Positions 24,920-33,668 of a stretch of DNA of 64,000 nucleotides are shown here, piece by piece. Location of the stretch: NCBI GenBank assembly GCA_045541915.1, contig JAZQJZ010000037.1:62001-126000 (forward strand). The letters run 5' to 3'. Position 1 is the first letter of the stretch; each line of letters begins with the position of its first letter. The stretch comes from RGIG5579 sp045541915. Its GTDB lineage: Bacteria; Bacillota; Clostridia; Oscillospirales; SIG627. The notes beneath the pieces were generated by a model. That model did not search any database and was not told where the DNA came from. It saw only the letters and a program-made list of their open reading frames with translations. The position numbers were made by a program, and so were the translations under genes.

Positions 24920-26521
24920 TTAGTCGTTTACTTTGCGGGTGTAATCGGGAAGAAGCTTGGGAGATACCAGATCAGACTTGATTCCGGCTTGTTCCATCTC
25001 TGCGGCAAATTTTTCCACGTGATCCAAAGTAAGCTTGCCAAGCTTTACTTCCTTTGCTCTGTCAGCGGCATTCTTACCGGCAGAGCGGCCGAAAACGATG
25101 ATATCCAAAAGGGAGTTACCCATCAGACGGTTTCTTCCGTGAATACCGCCAACGGCCTCGCCGGCAACGTAAAGACCGGGAACGCAGGTTTCGTTGTCTG
25201 CTTTGATCTCCAGACCGCCGTTTTGGTAGTGAAGAGTGGGATAAATGAGGATGGGCTCCTTGCGGATATCAATTCCGTATTTGCCGAACATTCTCATCAT
25301 AGCCGGGATTCTCTTTTCGATGGTTCCCTCGCCGCCCTTTAGTTCGATCATAGGAGTATCCAGCCAAATACCGTAGCCTTCGGGTGTGGGAATCCCCTTG
25401 CCACGTTCCTTGCATTCGCGAATGATGGAAGCGGCGGAAACGTCGCGGGTTTCCAGGGGATGCATAAAGGGAGTTCCGTCTACATTGATGAGCATGGCGC
25501 CCAGAGAACGAACCTTTTCAGTTACCAGTGCGCCGAAGATCTGTTCCGGGAAAGCGGCACCGGTGGGGTGATACTGGAGCGTATCCTGATAAAGCAGCTT
25601 TGCGCCGGCTCTGTAACCCAGAACCAAGCCGTCGGCAGTGGCGCCGTAATGATTGGAGGTGGGGAAGCCCTGATAGTGAAGTCTTCCGCATCCGCCGGTG
25701 GCAATGATCACGGTCTTGGCACGGGCAACCATAATTTCGCCCGTTTCCATATTCATCAAAACAGCACCGGCAGCCTTGCCCTCTTCATCCAGGATCAATT
25801 CAATGGCACTGGTGAAATCCACCACAGGAATCTGACGGTTCAGTACCTCATCGCGCAGGGTACGCATAATCTCTGCGCCGGAGTAGTCCTTTGCAGCGTG
25901 CATTCTCTTGCGGCTGGTACCGCCGCCGTGGGTAGTAACCATGGTGCCGTCAGGCATTTTATCAAATTCCACACCCAGATCGTTCAGCCAAGCAATGGCA
26001 TCGGGAGCTTCGGTGACCAAACGGTAAAGAAGTTCGGGCTTGTTGGCAAAGTGACCGCCGCCAAGTGCATCCACATAGTGAATGGCAGGGGAGTCGTTGG
26101 ACTTGTCTGCGGCCTGAATGCCGCCTTCTGCCATCATGGTGTTGGCATCACCGATACGAAGTTTGGTGACGATCATGACATTGGCACCCTTTTCGTGGGC
26201 TTCAATGGCAGCACTGGATCCGGCACCGCCGCCACCGATGATGAGAACATCCACATCGTAGGTGGGGTTTTCCAGATCGATTTTCATTCCCTTAACCCGG
26301 GAATTGGCTTCCAGCAGAGCGCAAAGCTCCAGCGGAACCTTTTCGCCCTTGTTGGGGCCGACGGTCAGCTTGGTGAACTGGCTTTCAATATAGTCCGGAT
26401 GGAAGGTGGCAAGGAGCTTTTCCTTTTCCTCTGCCGTCATTCTTCGGGGTTCTGTTTTGGCATTGGCGGCGCGATTTGCTTCCACCTTCGCCATAGACTC
26501 TCGCATGGTTTCGTTGTACAT
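24920..26521 (-). CDS. Fumarate reductase/succinate dehydrogenase-type flavoprotein
   Basis: A 533-aa flavoprotein, last gene of the fumC-hdr-flx operon. An ~85-residue N-terminal extension precedes the FAD site GGGGAGSS (96-103). Substrate-site residues are present: THGGGTSRKR (197-206), His318 in YHPTG, Arg359 in TRDVSA, His431 in HYQNGG, Arg464 in HGRNRLMGNS. Asn127 replaces the His that binds FAD covalently in SdhA/FrdA, so FAD is probably non-covalent, as in NadB. RSLG (338-341) replaces RGEG. No twin-arginine or signal sequence: cytosolic. GGGGGGAG precedes the ATG. Fumarate as substrate is inferred from fumC and the partner subunit. Confidence 0.85.
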   Translation of the reverse strand: MYNETMRESMAKVEANRAANAKTEPRRMTAEEKEKLLATFHPDYIESQFTKLTVGPNKGEKVPLELCALLEANSRVKGMKIDLENPTYDVDVLIIGGGGAGSSAAIEAHEKGANVMIVTKLRIGDANTMMAEGGIQAADKSNDSPAIHYVDALGGGHFANKPELLYRLVTEAPDAIAWLNDLGVEFDKMPDGTMVTTHGGGTSRKRMHAAKDYSGAEIMRTLRDEVLNRQIPVVDFTSAIELILDEEGKAAGAVLMNMETGEIMVARAKTVIIATGGCGRLHYQGFPTSNHYGATADGLVLGYRAGAKLLYQDTLQYHPTGAAFPEQIFGALVTEKVRSLGAMLINVDGTPFMHPLETRDVSAASIIRECKERGKGIPTPEGYGIWLDTPMIELKGGEGTIEKRIPAMMRMFGKYGIDIRKEPILIYPTLHYQNGGLEIKADNETCVPGLYVAGEAVGGIHGRNRLMGNSLLDIIVFGRSAGKNAADRAKEVKLGKLTLDHVEKFAAEMEQAGIKSDLVSPKLLPDYTRKVND

Positions 26522-26533
26522 TTTTCTCCCCCC

Positions 26534-27208
26534 TTACTTTTCGATTTCGCGGTTGTTATAAAGTTCTTTTAATTCTTCCAGCGGCTTTTGCATCAAATTC
26601 TCCAAAAGCTCCTGGAAGGTGCCGTCCTTGATCTCCTGCACGCGGTCCTTCAGATGGCCGCACTGGGGAGCGAGGTATTTTCCGTTGAGTCTTCTGGCAA
26701 GCATTGCCACCTGAGGATGGCTGATTCCGGCCGGGCAACGGGAAGAGCAGACACCGCACATAACGCAGTCAAAGCTTTCTTCAGCGCATTTTTCATATTC
26801 GCCTCTTTGAGCAAAGGCAATGTACTGCATTACATTCAGTCCCTGGGTGCAGGCCTTGGTACAGGCGTTGCATCCGATACAGCTGTAGATCTCGGGGTAA
26901 AGCTGCATCATGATCTGTTCGGTGGGACCGATCTTCTGAATGTCATAAACCTGCTTGACAAGGGGGAAGAAGGGGAGGGTGGCAATATACATGTTGTCCT
27001 CTACCTTGGTCTGACAAGCCAGGCAAACCTTCAGCTCCGTGTCCCCTTTGATGCGATAAATGGTAGCGCAAGCGCCGCAGAAGCCGTTCCGGCATCCGCA
27101 ACCGCGAACCAGCTGATAACCGGCATATTCCATTGCGCTCATAATGGTAAGATTGCTGGGTACGGCGTATTTTTTACCGTACAGAAAAATATTTACGGTT
27201 TGTTCCAT
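26534..27208 (-). CDS. Fumarate reductase-type iron-sulfur subunit
   Basis: A 224-aa electron-transfer subunit. Plant-type [2Fe-2S] site GCGCRNGFCGAC with a further Cys in VCLAC; two cysteine-rich sites CIGCNACTKAC and CVMCGVCSSRC for [3Fe-4S]/[4Fe-4S] clusters. The layout is that of SdhB/FrdB/TfrB N-terminal regions, but no CCG domains are fused as in methanogen thiol:fumarate reductase TfrB. Those domains are in the separate hdrB gene of this operon. ATG 27208 follows AGGAAAGG. No membrane anchor gene (SdhC/D) lies near. Confidence 0.85.
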   Translation of the reverse strand: MEQTVNIFLYGKKYAVPSNLTIMSAMEYAGYQLVRGCGCRNGFCGACATIYRIKGDTELKVCLACQTKVEDNMYIATLPFFPLVKQVYDIQKIGPTEQIMMQLYPEIYSCIGCNACTKACTQGLNVMQYIAFAQRGEYEKCAEESFDCVMCGVCSSRCPAGISHPQVAMLARRLNGKYLAPQCGHLKDRVQEIKDGTFQELLENLMQKPLEELKELYNNREIEK

Positions 27209-27229
27209 ATGTGTTCCTTTCCTCAATCA

Positions 27230-28057
27230 TCAATATTCGTCCGGAAGCTCTTCCAGCTGGTCAAAGCGGAAGACCGGGCCGTCTTTACAGATGAATTTGT
27301 CACCCAGATTGCATCTGCCACACTTGCCGATGCCACATTTCATACGCATTTCCAGGGTGGTATAGATCTGATCCTTCTGGAAGCCAAGCTCCTGAAGACC
27401 GGCAAGAGTGAATTTGATCATAATGGGAGGACCGCAAAGAACAGCAGTCTTGTTGGTATCAAAATTCAGTTCCTTCACAAAGTTGGGAACAAAGCCAACG
27501 TGACCGTCCCATTCCGGCTGCTCGCGGTCAATGGTCAGGTGAACGTTGATGCCGTCTTCCTTGCACCACTGACTGATGATCTCGTCGTAATCCACCAGAT
27601 CCTGCATAGAGCGGGAGCCGTAGACAATGTCGATCTTGCCGTAATTCTCACGGTAATGGCGGCAGTAATTGATGACCGATCTGAGCGGCGCCAGACCGAT
27701 ACCGCCGGCCACAAAGAGAAGGTCTTTTCCCTTGAATGCCGTCTCTACCGGGAAGCCGTTGCCGTAAGGGCCGCGAATGGTCACATACTGGCCGGGCTGG
27801 GTGGAGTGGAGAAAGCTGGTAACACAGCCGCACTTTTTGATGGAAAATTCCATAAATTCCGTATTGGTAGGGGAAGAGGTGATGGAAAAAAGTGCTTCTC
27901 CTACGCCGGGAATGGAAAGCATGGCGCATTGACCGGGAATGTGCAAAAAGGGTTTTTTACCATCGGGCGTTACCACCCGGAAGGTTTTGACATCGGGCGT
28001 ATCAATCCGAACATCGGTAATGACACCCACTTGAGGGATCAAAGCTTCTTTTTCCAT
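27230..28057 (-). CDS. FAD/NAD(P)H-binding oxidoreductase, FlxA-like
   Basis: A 275-aa ferredoxin-reductase-type flavoprotein, the likely NADH entry point. FAD-binding beta barrel (VRIDTPDVKTFRVV, GQCAMLSI), pyridine nucleotide domain (FVAGGIGLAPLRSVI, VYGSRS, CGPPIMI) and C-terminal [2Fe-2S] site CGIGKCGRCNLGDKFIC. It resembles FlxA of the FlxABCD-HdrABC complexes and AsrB of anaerobic sulfite reductase. ATG 28057 overlaps the preceding stop (TAATG) with GGAGGGG upstream. NADH versus NADPH cannot be decided from the motif. Confidence 0.87.
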   Translation of the reverse strand: MEKEALIPQVGVITDVRIDTPDVKTFRVVTPDGKKPFLHIPGQCAMLSIPGVGEALFSITSSPTNTEFMEFSIKKCGCVTSFLHSTQPGQYVTIRGPYGNGFPVETAFKGKDLLFVAGGIGLAPLRSVINYCRHYRENYGKIDIVYGSRSMQDLVDYDEIISQWCKEDGINVHLTIDREQPEWDGHVGFVPNFVKELNFDTNKTAVLCGPPIMIKFTLAGLQELGFQKDQIYTTLEMRMKCGIGKCGRCNLGDKFICKDGPVFRFDQLEELPDEY

Positions 28058-29076
28058 TATTTGTCCCCTCCAATCTCTTTTGTAACTTTCACGATATTCA
28101 TAGAAATGGGGCATTTGATCAAGCATCTGCCACAGCCAACACAACCGAAAATACCGTTGTTATTGGCAGGATAGTAAACCAATTTATGCATAAATCTCTG
28201 ACGGAAGCGTTCCAGCTGGGTCAAACGGGGTTGAGCAGCTGCCATCTGGGTGAAATCGGAATACATACAGGAATCCCAGCAACGATAACGCTGAATTCCA
28301 CTTCCGGTATCAAAATCCCGAATGTCAAAGCACTGACAGGTGGGGCATACGAAGGTGCAGGTTCCGCAGCCAAGGCAAGACTGGGAAAGGGGCGCCCACT
28401 TGGGATCGTTGAAGAGGTCCATCAGTTTTTCTTTTTTGAAATGATCGGTGGGAAGATTCTGCAAGGGAAGCTCTTTTAAAATGCCGCGGATCGCCTTCTT
28501 TTCCTCTTCCACCTTCTGGGGATCACAGTCCTCCAACAGGGAAGAAAAAGCAGAAAGAAGGGAGGTTCCTTTTTCAGTTTTTTCCTGGAAATACATCTGG
28601 CCATCTGCGATCCAGGCGGCAACGTCGCCACAAGGATCGGCCGCGTCAATTCCAAAGGAGGAGCAGAAGCAGGTCTCTTCCGGCATAGAGCAGGCGAGGG
28701 AAACCACAGTGGAATGCTCTCTTCTGTTTTTGTAGAAGGTGTCCACCGGGTCAGCCAGGAATACCCGATCTAGAATATCAAAGCTTCTGACATCACACGC
28801 TCTGGCACCGAAGATCACAAAATCTTCGTTTTCCTGGCGGATATCAATTACTTCGATCTTCTTGCCCTCCACCTTGAAGTTTGCCATATTCTCTACTTGA
28901 GGGAAGAAGAAATCCTTGGCAGAACGGTTGGTGTTGCAAGCACCGGAAAGGGTATCACCCTCCTGATATCTCCGGTATTCTGCGCCGGCTTCGGTATCCA
29001 CGGGAAGGTACAGAGCCTCTTTTTTTGCAATGGCGGAAAGAAGGAGAGGGAGCTTTTCCAAAGAAATCGTTTTCAT
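28057..29076 (-). CDS. Fe-S oxidoreductase subunit, HydB/AsrA-like (Flx component)
   Basis: A 339-aa cytosolic electron-transfer protein. N-terminal ~220 residues are of the hydrogenase/sulfur-reductase beta type (FGARACDVRSFDILD); the C-terminus has two four-Cys sites CLGCGTCTFVCPTC and CVGCGRCLIKCP. It probably relays electrons between the FlxA-like flavoprotein and the Hdr module. Start ATG 29076 is preferred because GGGAG lies 10 bp upstream; the GTG at 29085 abuts the site. Corresponds to FlxB or FlxC; which one cannot be settled here. Confidence 0.8.
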   Translation of the reverse strand: MKTISLEKLPLLLSAIAKKEALYLPVDTEAGAEYRRYQEGDTLSGACNTNRSAKDFFFPQVENMANFKVEGKKIEVIDIRQENEDFVIFGARACDVRSFDILDRVFLADPVDTFYKNRREHSTVVSLACSMPEETCFCSSFGIDAADPCGDVAAWIADGQMYFQEKTEKGTSLLSAFSSLLEDCDPQKVEEEKKAIRGILKELPLQNLPTDHFKKEKLMDLFNDPKWAPLSQSCLGCGTCTFVCPTCQCFDIRDFDTGSGIQRYRCWDSCMYSDFTQMAAAQPRLTQLERFRQRFMHKLVYYPANNNGIFGCVGCGRCLIKCPISMNIVKVTKEIGGDK

Positions 29077-29081
29077 TTTGT

Positions 29082-30050
29082 TCACTCTCCCTTCCCAAAG
29101 GCTTCTCCGGGTTCCATATCGTCGGTGGTGAAATTGGTGAGAGGCGGTCTCTCATCGGGATTTTCGCCGGCTTGATAGGTGCCGTAGAAGGTATTGATAT
29201 CTTTGATGAATTTGCGATTTAAAAGGTGCAGGGGAATGTTTTGAGGGCAAACGCGGGAGCATTCGCCGCAGTCGGTACATCTTCCTGCCACGTGAAAAGC
29301 ACGGATAATGTGGAAATTCTGCTCCTCAAAGGAGGAAGCAGGAGCCTTGGAATCAATGCCGGAATTGGGATTGTCAAATACGCACTTTTCGCAAGTGCAA
29401 GCGGGACAAACATTGCGGCAAGCGTTGCAACGGATGCAACGGGAAAGCTCCTTCTGCCAGAACGCGAAACGATCCTCGGAGCTCATTTTTTCCAGTTCTT
29501 CCACACCCACAAAACGCTGGGAATCCAAAACGTCTCCGTCCTCGCCCAGAATTTCGTCAAAGAGAATGTGCTTATGACTCTTGCAATGGAGGCAACGCTC
29601 TGCCAGAGCATCGGCTCTTTTGACCGTCTTTTCTCCGTAAATGGTGGAGACGGTTAGATTGTCGCCCTCTTCCTTGATGGTCTTAATGCCGCGCAGTCCC
29701 ATTTTGCGTAGCGCCTCGATGTCCAGCTTTCCTTCGCAAGGAATTGCCACCGCCCACACCTTTTCTCTGTGGAAGCGATGCTCCTTTAAAAGCTGACTGA
29801 AAGAGTAGGTATCGCAAGGCTTTAAGAACACGGCAACCACGCCGTCCTTCAAGGTTTCTTTCACCAAGTACTTGGAAAGATTGGCACCGGAAAATCCGTT
29901 GTATACCAGGCCGTTTTCCACTTCTTCCGGGGTACGGAAAATGTGGGGTGTCTGATCGTAGAAGAATTCGCCCTGGCTCCAGGCAAGAACGCGATCGGCT
30001 TTTCCGGATTTGAGAAGCTCAATGGCTTTTTCGCGAATTACTTTTTGCAT
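29082..30050 (-). CDS. Fe-S subunit, FrhB/FdhB-like (Flx component)
   Basis: A 322-aa protein combining a coenzyme F420 hydrogenase/formate dehydrogenase beta-type domain (FLKPCDTYSFSQL, VAIPCEGK, CLHC) with two C-terminal cysteine motifs CIRCNACRNVCPAC and CTDCGECSRVCP. It overlaps mvhD by 13 bp, with GGAGG 8 bp before its ATG, so coupling is tight. By order it is the second Fe-S subunit of the Flx module. It could bind an extra flavin. Exact electron route is inferred. Confidence 0.78.
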   Translation of the reverse strand: MQKVIREKAIELLKSGKADRVLAWSQGEFFYDQTPHIFRTPEEVENGLVYNGFSGANLSKYLVKETLKDGVVAVFLKPCDTYSFSQLLKEHRFHREKVWAVAIPCEGKLDIEALRKMGLRGIKTIKEEGDNLTVSTIYGEKTVKRADALAERCLHCKSHKHILFDEILGEDGDVLDSQRFVGVEELEKMSSEDRFAFWQKELSRCIRCNACRNVCPACTCEKCVFDNPNSGIDSKAPASSFEEQNFHIIRAFHVAGRCTDCGECSRVCPQNIPLHLLNRKFIKDINTFYGTYQAGENPDERPPLTNFTTDDMEPGEAFGKGE

Positions 30051-30475
30051 CTCAGATCCTCCAATCTTCTGTTTTTACCCAAACGGGTCACAGTGGCAAC
30101 AAAATCGTTCATGGTAGCGGCAAACTTGGCACCCTCTGCGGCACTGACCCATTCCACACGGGTTCTCTCTCTTTCAATGCCGAGAAAATCCAGCATGGAG
30201 AACAAAAGGGTCATACGGCGACGGGCATAGTAGTTGCCGGTGGTGTAGTGGCAGTCACCCGGGTGGCATCCGCACAGGATCACACCGTCCGCCCCTCTCT
30301 GGAATGCTCGGAGAATGAACATGGGATTGACCCGACAGGAGCAGGGAACACGGATGATCTTTACGTTGGCAGGATACTGAAGGCGGTTGGTACCGGAAAG
30401 GTCAGCACCTGCATAAGAGCACCAGTTGCAACAAAAAGCAACGATGGTGGGTTCAAACTTTTCTTCTATTTGCAT
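30038..30475 (-). CDS. mvhD: MvhD/FlxD-type [2Fe-2S] subunit
   Basis: A 145-aa protein that in known complexes links the hydrogenase or Flx module to HdrA. The five conserved cysteines appear as FCCNWCSY, PCSCR and CGCHPGDCHY. It overlaps hdrA by 10 bp (shared GGAGG site inside hdrA), as expected for a fixed-stoichiometry complex. No hydrogenase genes are in this operon, so its electron donor should be the Flx-type NADH oxidoreductase encoded downstream. Length is normal. Confidence 0.92.
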   Translation of the reverse strand: MQIEEKFEPTIVAFCCNWCSYAGADLSGTNRLQYPANVKIIRVPCSCRVNPMFILRAFQRGADGVILCGCHPGDCHYTTGNYYARRRMTLLFSMLDFLGIERERTRVEWVSAAEGAKFAATMNDFVATVTRLGKNRRLEDLRCKK

Positions 30476-32457
30476 ATAGCATCTACCTCCGCCATGATTT
30501 GTCTGTTAGAGAAGCCGTGGAGGTCCATTGCGCCGCTGGGACAAGCAACGGTGCAAGCGCCGCAACCCTGGCAAACCGCAGGATTAACACTGGCTACGCG
30601 GCGTACTCTGGTGGTACGGTCGGGCATTCTGAATTCTTTTTCTTCGTAAGTGATAGCGCCGTAAGGACAAACCTTTTCACAAGAGGAGCATCCGTTACAG
30701 AGCATTTCATCGGAATGAGCCACACAGGGGTTGCAGGTAAGGCTGTTCTTGTTTAAGAGACCGATGACCTTGGCGGCGCAAGCAGAGGCCTGGGCAACGG
30801 TTTCGGGAATATCCTTGGGGCCCTGGCAGCATCCGGAAAGGAAAATGCCGGCGGTGGGACTTTCCACAGGGCGAAGCTTGGGGTGAGCTTCGGTGAAGAA
30901 GTCGTTGGTGTCCATGGAGGCAGTGAGCATGGTTGCCAAAGGACGGGCAGATTTGTCTGGTTCAATGGCAGCGGCAAGGACCACAAGGTCTGCATCGATG
31001 GTAAGCTGCTTTCCTTCGATCAGATCGGAGGCGCGCACCATCAGTTTTCCGTTTTCGGGAGAGACCTTGCCTACCATACCCTTGATGTAATGAACGCCGT
31101 ATTCTTCTACGGCTCTGCGGTAAAACTCGTCGAAGTTTTTACCGGGGGTACGCACGTCAATATAGAAAACATAAACCTCTGTATCGGGGTATTTTTCTCT
31201 GGTGAGCATGGCGTGCTTTGCGGTATACATACAGCAGATCTTGGAGCAATAGCTCTTTCCGCAACCGTTCCCGTCCTCGCGGCTTCCCACGCACTGCACA
31301 AATACGATCTTGTGAGGGTGCTCTCCGTCAGAGGGACGGAGCAGGGTTCCGCCGGTGGGACCGGCAGCGTTGGTCAGACGTTCAAATTCCAGAGAGGTGA
31401 TCACGTCCGGAGATTGGGAATAGGCAAATTCATCGTATTTGGTCAATTCAATGGGATTAAAGCCTGTGGCAACTACGATGGCGCCGTATTGCTCCTCCAG
31501 AACGGTATCTTTCTGCTTGTAGTCAATGGCTCCGGCGGTACAAACCTTGGAGCAAACGCCGCATTTGCCGGTTTTCAGCATGGTGCAGTAATCGGCATCA
31601 ATGGTGGCAACCTTAGGCACTGCCTGAGCAAAGGGAATATAAATGGCTCTCTTTTGATCCAGTCCCAGGTTGAAATCGTTGGGAACCTTCTTCTGAGGAC
31701 ATTTCTCGGTGCAAAGACCGCAGCCGGTACATTTGGTCTCGTCCACAAATCTTGCCTTGCGGCGGATGGAAACATTGAAATTGCCCACAAAGCCCTTGAC
31801 TGCATCCACTTCACTGTAAGAGAAGATGCGAATCTTTTCGTTTTGGGCAACATCTACCATTTTTGGGGTCAAAATACAAGCGGCACAGTCCAGGGTGGGG
31901 AAGGTCTTATCGATCTGGCTCATCTTGCCGCCGATAGTGGGCTTCTTTTCCACAATATCCACTTCAAATCCCGCATCGGCAATGTCAAGGGCGGTCTGGA
32001 TGCCGGCGATGCCGCCGCCAATGACCAGTGCACGCTTGACCACGGGGCTTTCACCGGGGATGAGAGGTGCGTTCAGGTGCACCTTGGCAATGGCGGCTCT
32101 GCCCAGAATGATGGCCTTTTCCGTGGCGCTTTCCTTGTCCTTGTGGATCCAGGAGCACTGCTCACGGATGTTGGCGATCTCCACCATAAAGGAGTTGATG
32201 CCGGCAGCAGCGGCTGCCTTGCGGAATGTATTTTCGTGCATACGGGGGGAGCAGGAGCAGATCACGGCGCCGGTCAAGCCGTATTCCTTGATGGCATTTT
32301 TGATCTTGTTCTGTCCTTCCTCGGAACACATATACTGATAATCTTCAAAATAAACCACGCCGGGCTCTTTGCCAAGGGCTTCGGCGACGGCTTTTACATC
32401 AACGGTTGCAGCAATGTTACTGCCGCACCAGCAAACGAAAACGCCGATTCTTTGCAT
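30466..32457 (-). CDS. hdrA: Heterodisulfide reductase subunit A (electron-bifurcating flavoprotein)
   Basis: A 663-aa cytosolic flavoprotein, the core of Hdr complexes where flavin-based electron bifurcation takes place. N-terminal domain GVFVCWCGSNI with the cluster Cys in CSCSPRMHE; FAD site VIGGGIAGIQTALD; internal ferredoxin-like sites CTGCGLCTEKCP and CGVCSKVC; NADPH-fold half; C-terminal CNGCSSCEKVCP and CQGCGACTVACP. Length matches methanogen HdrA. GGAGG precedes the ATG by 7 bp. Bifurcation is known for the family, not shown by sequence. Confidence 0.95.
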   Translation of the reverse strand: MQRIGVFVCWCGSNIAATVDVKAVAEALGKEPGVVYFEDYQYMCSEEGQNKIKNAIKEYGLTGAVICSCSPRMHENTFRKAAAAAGINSFMVEIANIREQCSWIHKDKESATEKAIILGRAAIAKVHLNAPLIPGESPVVKRALVIGGGIAGIQTALDIADAGFEVDIVEKKPTIGGKMSQIDKTFPTLDCAACILTPKMVDVAQNEKIRIFSYSEVDAVKGFVGNFNVSIRRKARFVDETKCTGCGLCTEKCPQKKVPNDFNLGLDQKRAIYIPFAQAVPKVATIDADYCTMLKTGKCGVCSKVCTAGAIDYKQKDTVLEEQYGAIVVATGFNPIELTKYDEFAYSQSPDVITSLEFERLTNAAGPTGGTLLRPSDGEHPHKIVFVQCVGSREDGNGCGKSYCSKICCMYTAKHAMLTREKYPDTEVYVFYIDVRTPGKNFDEFYRRAVEEYGVHYIKGMVGKVSPENGKLMVRASDLIEGKQLTIDADLVVLAAAIEPDKSARPLATMLTASMDTNDFFTEAHPKLRPVESPTAGIFLSGCCQGPKDIPETVAQASACAAKVIGLLNKNSLTCNPCVAHSDEMLCNGCSSCEKVCPYGAITYEEKEFRMPDRTTRVRRVASVNPAVCQGCGACTVACPSGAMDLHGFSNRQIMAEVDAICK

Positions 32458-32467
32458 ATTGTTCCTC

Positions 32468-32854
32468 CTATTTTGCGTATTTTCTCATTGCGGTGACCAA
32501 AGCCTGCTGGGGCATATCTTCATCCAGCATGGAAGGGATCTGGTCGGGTTTTAAATGGTTCATTCCCTGCTGACGGATCACCATCAGTCGAACCGCCTCA
32601 ATGAGCTTTGCCGGCTCCACCTGACGGGGACAACGCTCCACACAGGCAAAGCAGGTCAGACAGCGATACAGGGACTTGGAAGCCATCAGGGGCTCAATAT
32701 CGCCGCTTTCCACCATGGAAACAAACTGGTGGGGGTGAAATTCCATTTCATCATAAGAAGGACAGGTTCCGCTGCATTTTCCGCATTTCATACACTTGCG
32801 AGGGTTCACACCGCTGATGCGCAGAATTTCCTCTTTCAAATACTTCTGTTCCAT
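32468..32854 (-). CDS. hdrC: Heterodisulfide reductase subunit C
   Basis: A 128-aa electron-transfer subunit with two [4Fe-4S] sites, CMKCGKCSGTCP and CLTCFACVERCP, linking HdrA to HdrB. Length and motif spacing are normal for HdrC. A GGAGG lies upstream of the ATG, and hdrA starts 10 bp after its stop. No transmembrane segment. Confidence 0.93.
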   Translation of the reverse strand: MEQKYLKEEILRISGVNPRKCMKCGKCSGTCPSYDEMEFHPHQFVSMVESGDIEPLMASKSLYRCLTCFACVERCPRQVEPAKLIEAVRLMVIRQQGMNHLKPDQIPSMLDEDMPQQALVTAMRKYAK

Positions 32855-32866
32855 TTGAACGCCTCC

Positions 32867-33643
32867 TTATTCCAAACCCAATGCTTCGAATAAAAGCTCG
32901 GTAAAATAAAGAACCGGGATCTCGCCGCCGCACTTTTGCAGATTGTAAAGGCAAAGGGGACAAGCGGTGATCACGCAGTCTGCACCGGCGCATTTTGCGC
33001 TGTGAAGAACGGCACTGCTTTTCTTTTGAACGCTTTCTTTGTCCTCCAGGGCAAGATAAGCGCCACAGCACTCATTGCGATAAGCATACACCACCGGCTC
33101 CGCGCCCAGAGCGCGAATGAAATCCTCGATAATAGTGGGGTTTTCCGGATCGTCAAAGGCCATCACTTTGCCGGGGCGGAGAAGAAGGCATCCGTAATAA
33201 GCGCCGATTTTCTTGCCGGTCAAAGGATTCTTGACTGCATCGCGAATCTTATCAAAGCCCACCTTGTCACGGAGCATTTCCAAAAAGTGGAGCACCTGGC
33301 CTTCACCGGCGTAGGGCACCTCGGGTTGGAGGTAACGGTTGACGCGATCGCGGATGTCTTCATCCTGCAACATATCAAAATTAACGCGTTTGAGAACATT
33401 GTGACAAGCAGAGCAGACGGTCACCACCGGCATCTTCTGCTGATGGGCTGCCATCAAGGTGCGCACAGCGGAAAGCTTGGTTGCAATCTCGTCCTTGGCC
33501 ACGGGGTAGCAACCGCCGCAGCACTGCCATTCAGGGATTTCTTGAAGCTCGATCCCCAGAGCCTGGGCAGCCAGTCTTGCCTTGCGGTCAAGCTCTTTTG
33601 CTTTGGTTCTCAGGGTACAGCCGGGATAATACTGGAAAATCAT
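32867..33643 (-). CDS. hdrB: Heterodisulfide reductase subunit B
   Basis: The 258-aa catalytic subunit of Hdr-type complexes. Two CCG domains are intact: Cys9, Cys41-Cys42, Cys77, Cys80 in the first (C-X31-CC-X34-CXXC) and YGC, ECCG, CPLC in the second; these bind two non-cubane [4Fe-4S] clusters in methanogen HdrB. ATG 33643 follows AGGAAA; a start at 33703 would run into fumC and lacks a site. Its electron acceptor here is uncertain: a disulfide protein, or the FrdAB-like pair encoded at the operon end. Confidence 0.93.
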   Translation of the reverse strand: MIFQYYPGCTLRTKAKELDRKARLAAQALGIELQEIPEWQCCGGCYPVAKDEIATKLSAVRTLMAAHQQKMPVVTVCSACHNVLKRVNFDMLQDEDIRDRVNRYLQPEVPYAGEGQVLHFLEMLRDKVGFDKIRDAVKNPLTGKKIGAYYGCLLLRPGKVMAFDDPENPTIIEDFIRALGAEPVVYAYRNECCGAYLALEDKESVQKKSSAVLHSAKCAGADCVITACPLCLYNLQKCGGEIPVLYFTELLFEALGLE

Positions 33644-33668
33644 CTTGGTTTCCTTTCCGATTGGATTT

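Noticed and set aside
30883..32496. Long rightward open frame antisense to hdrA
   Set aside because: Product of GC-rich third positions opposite hdrA; no homology pattern, no start signal.
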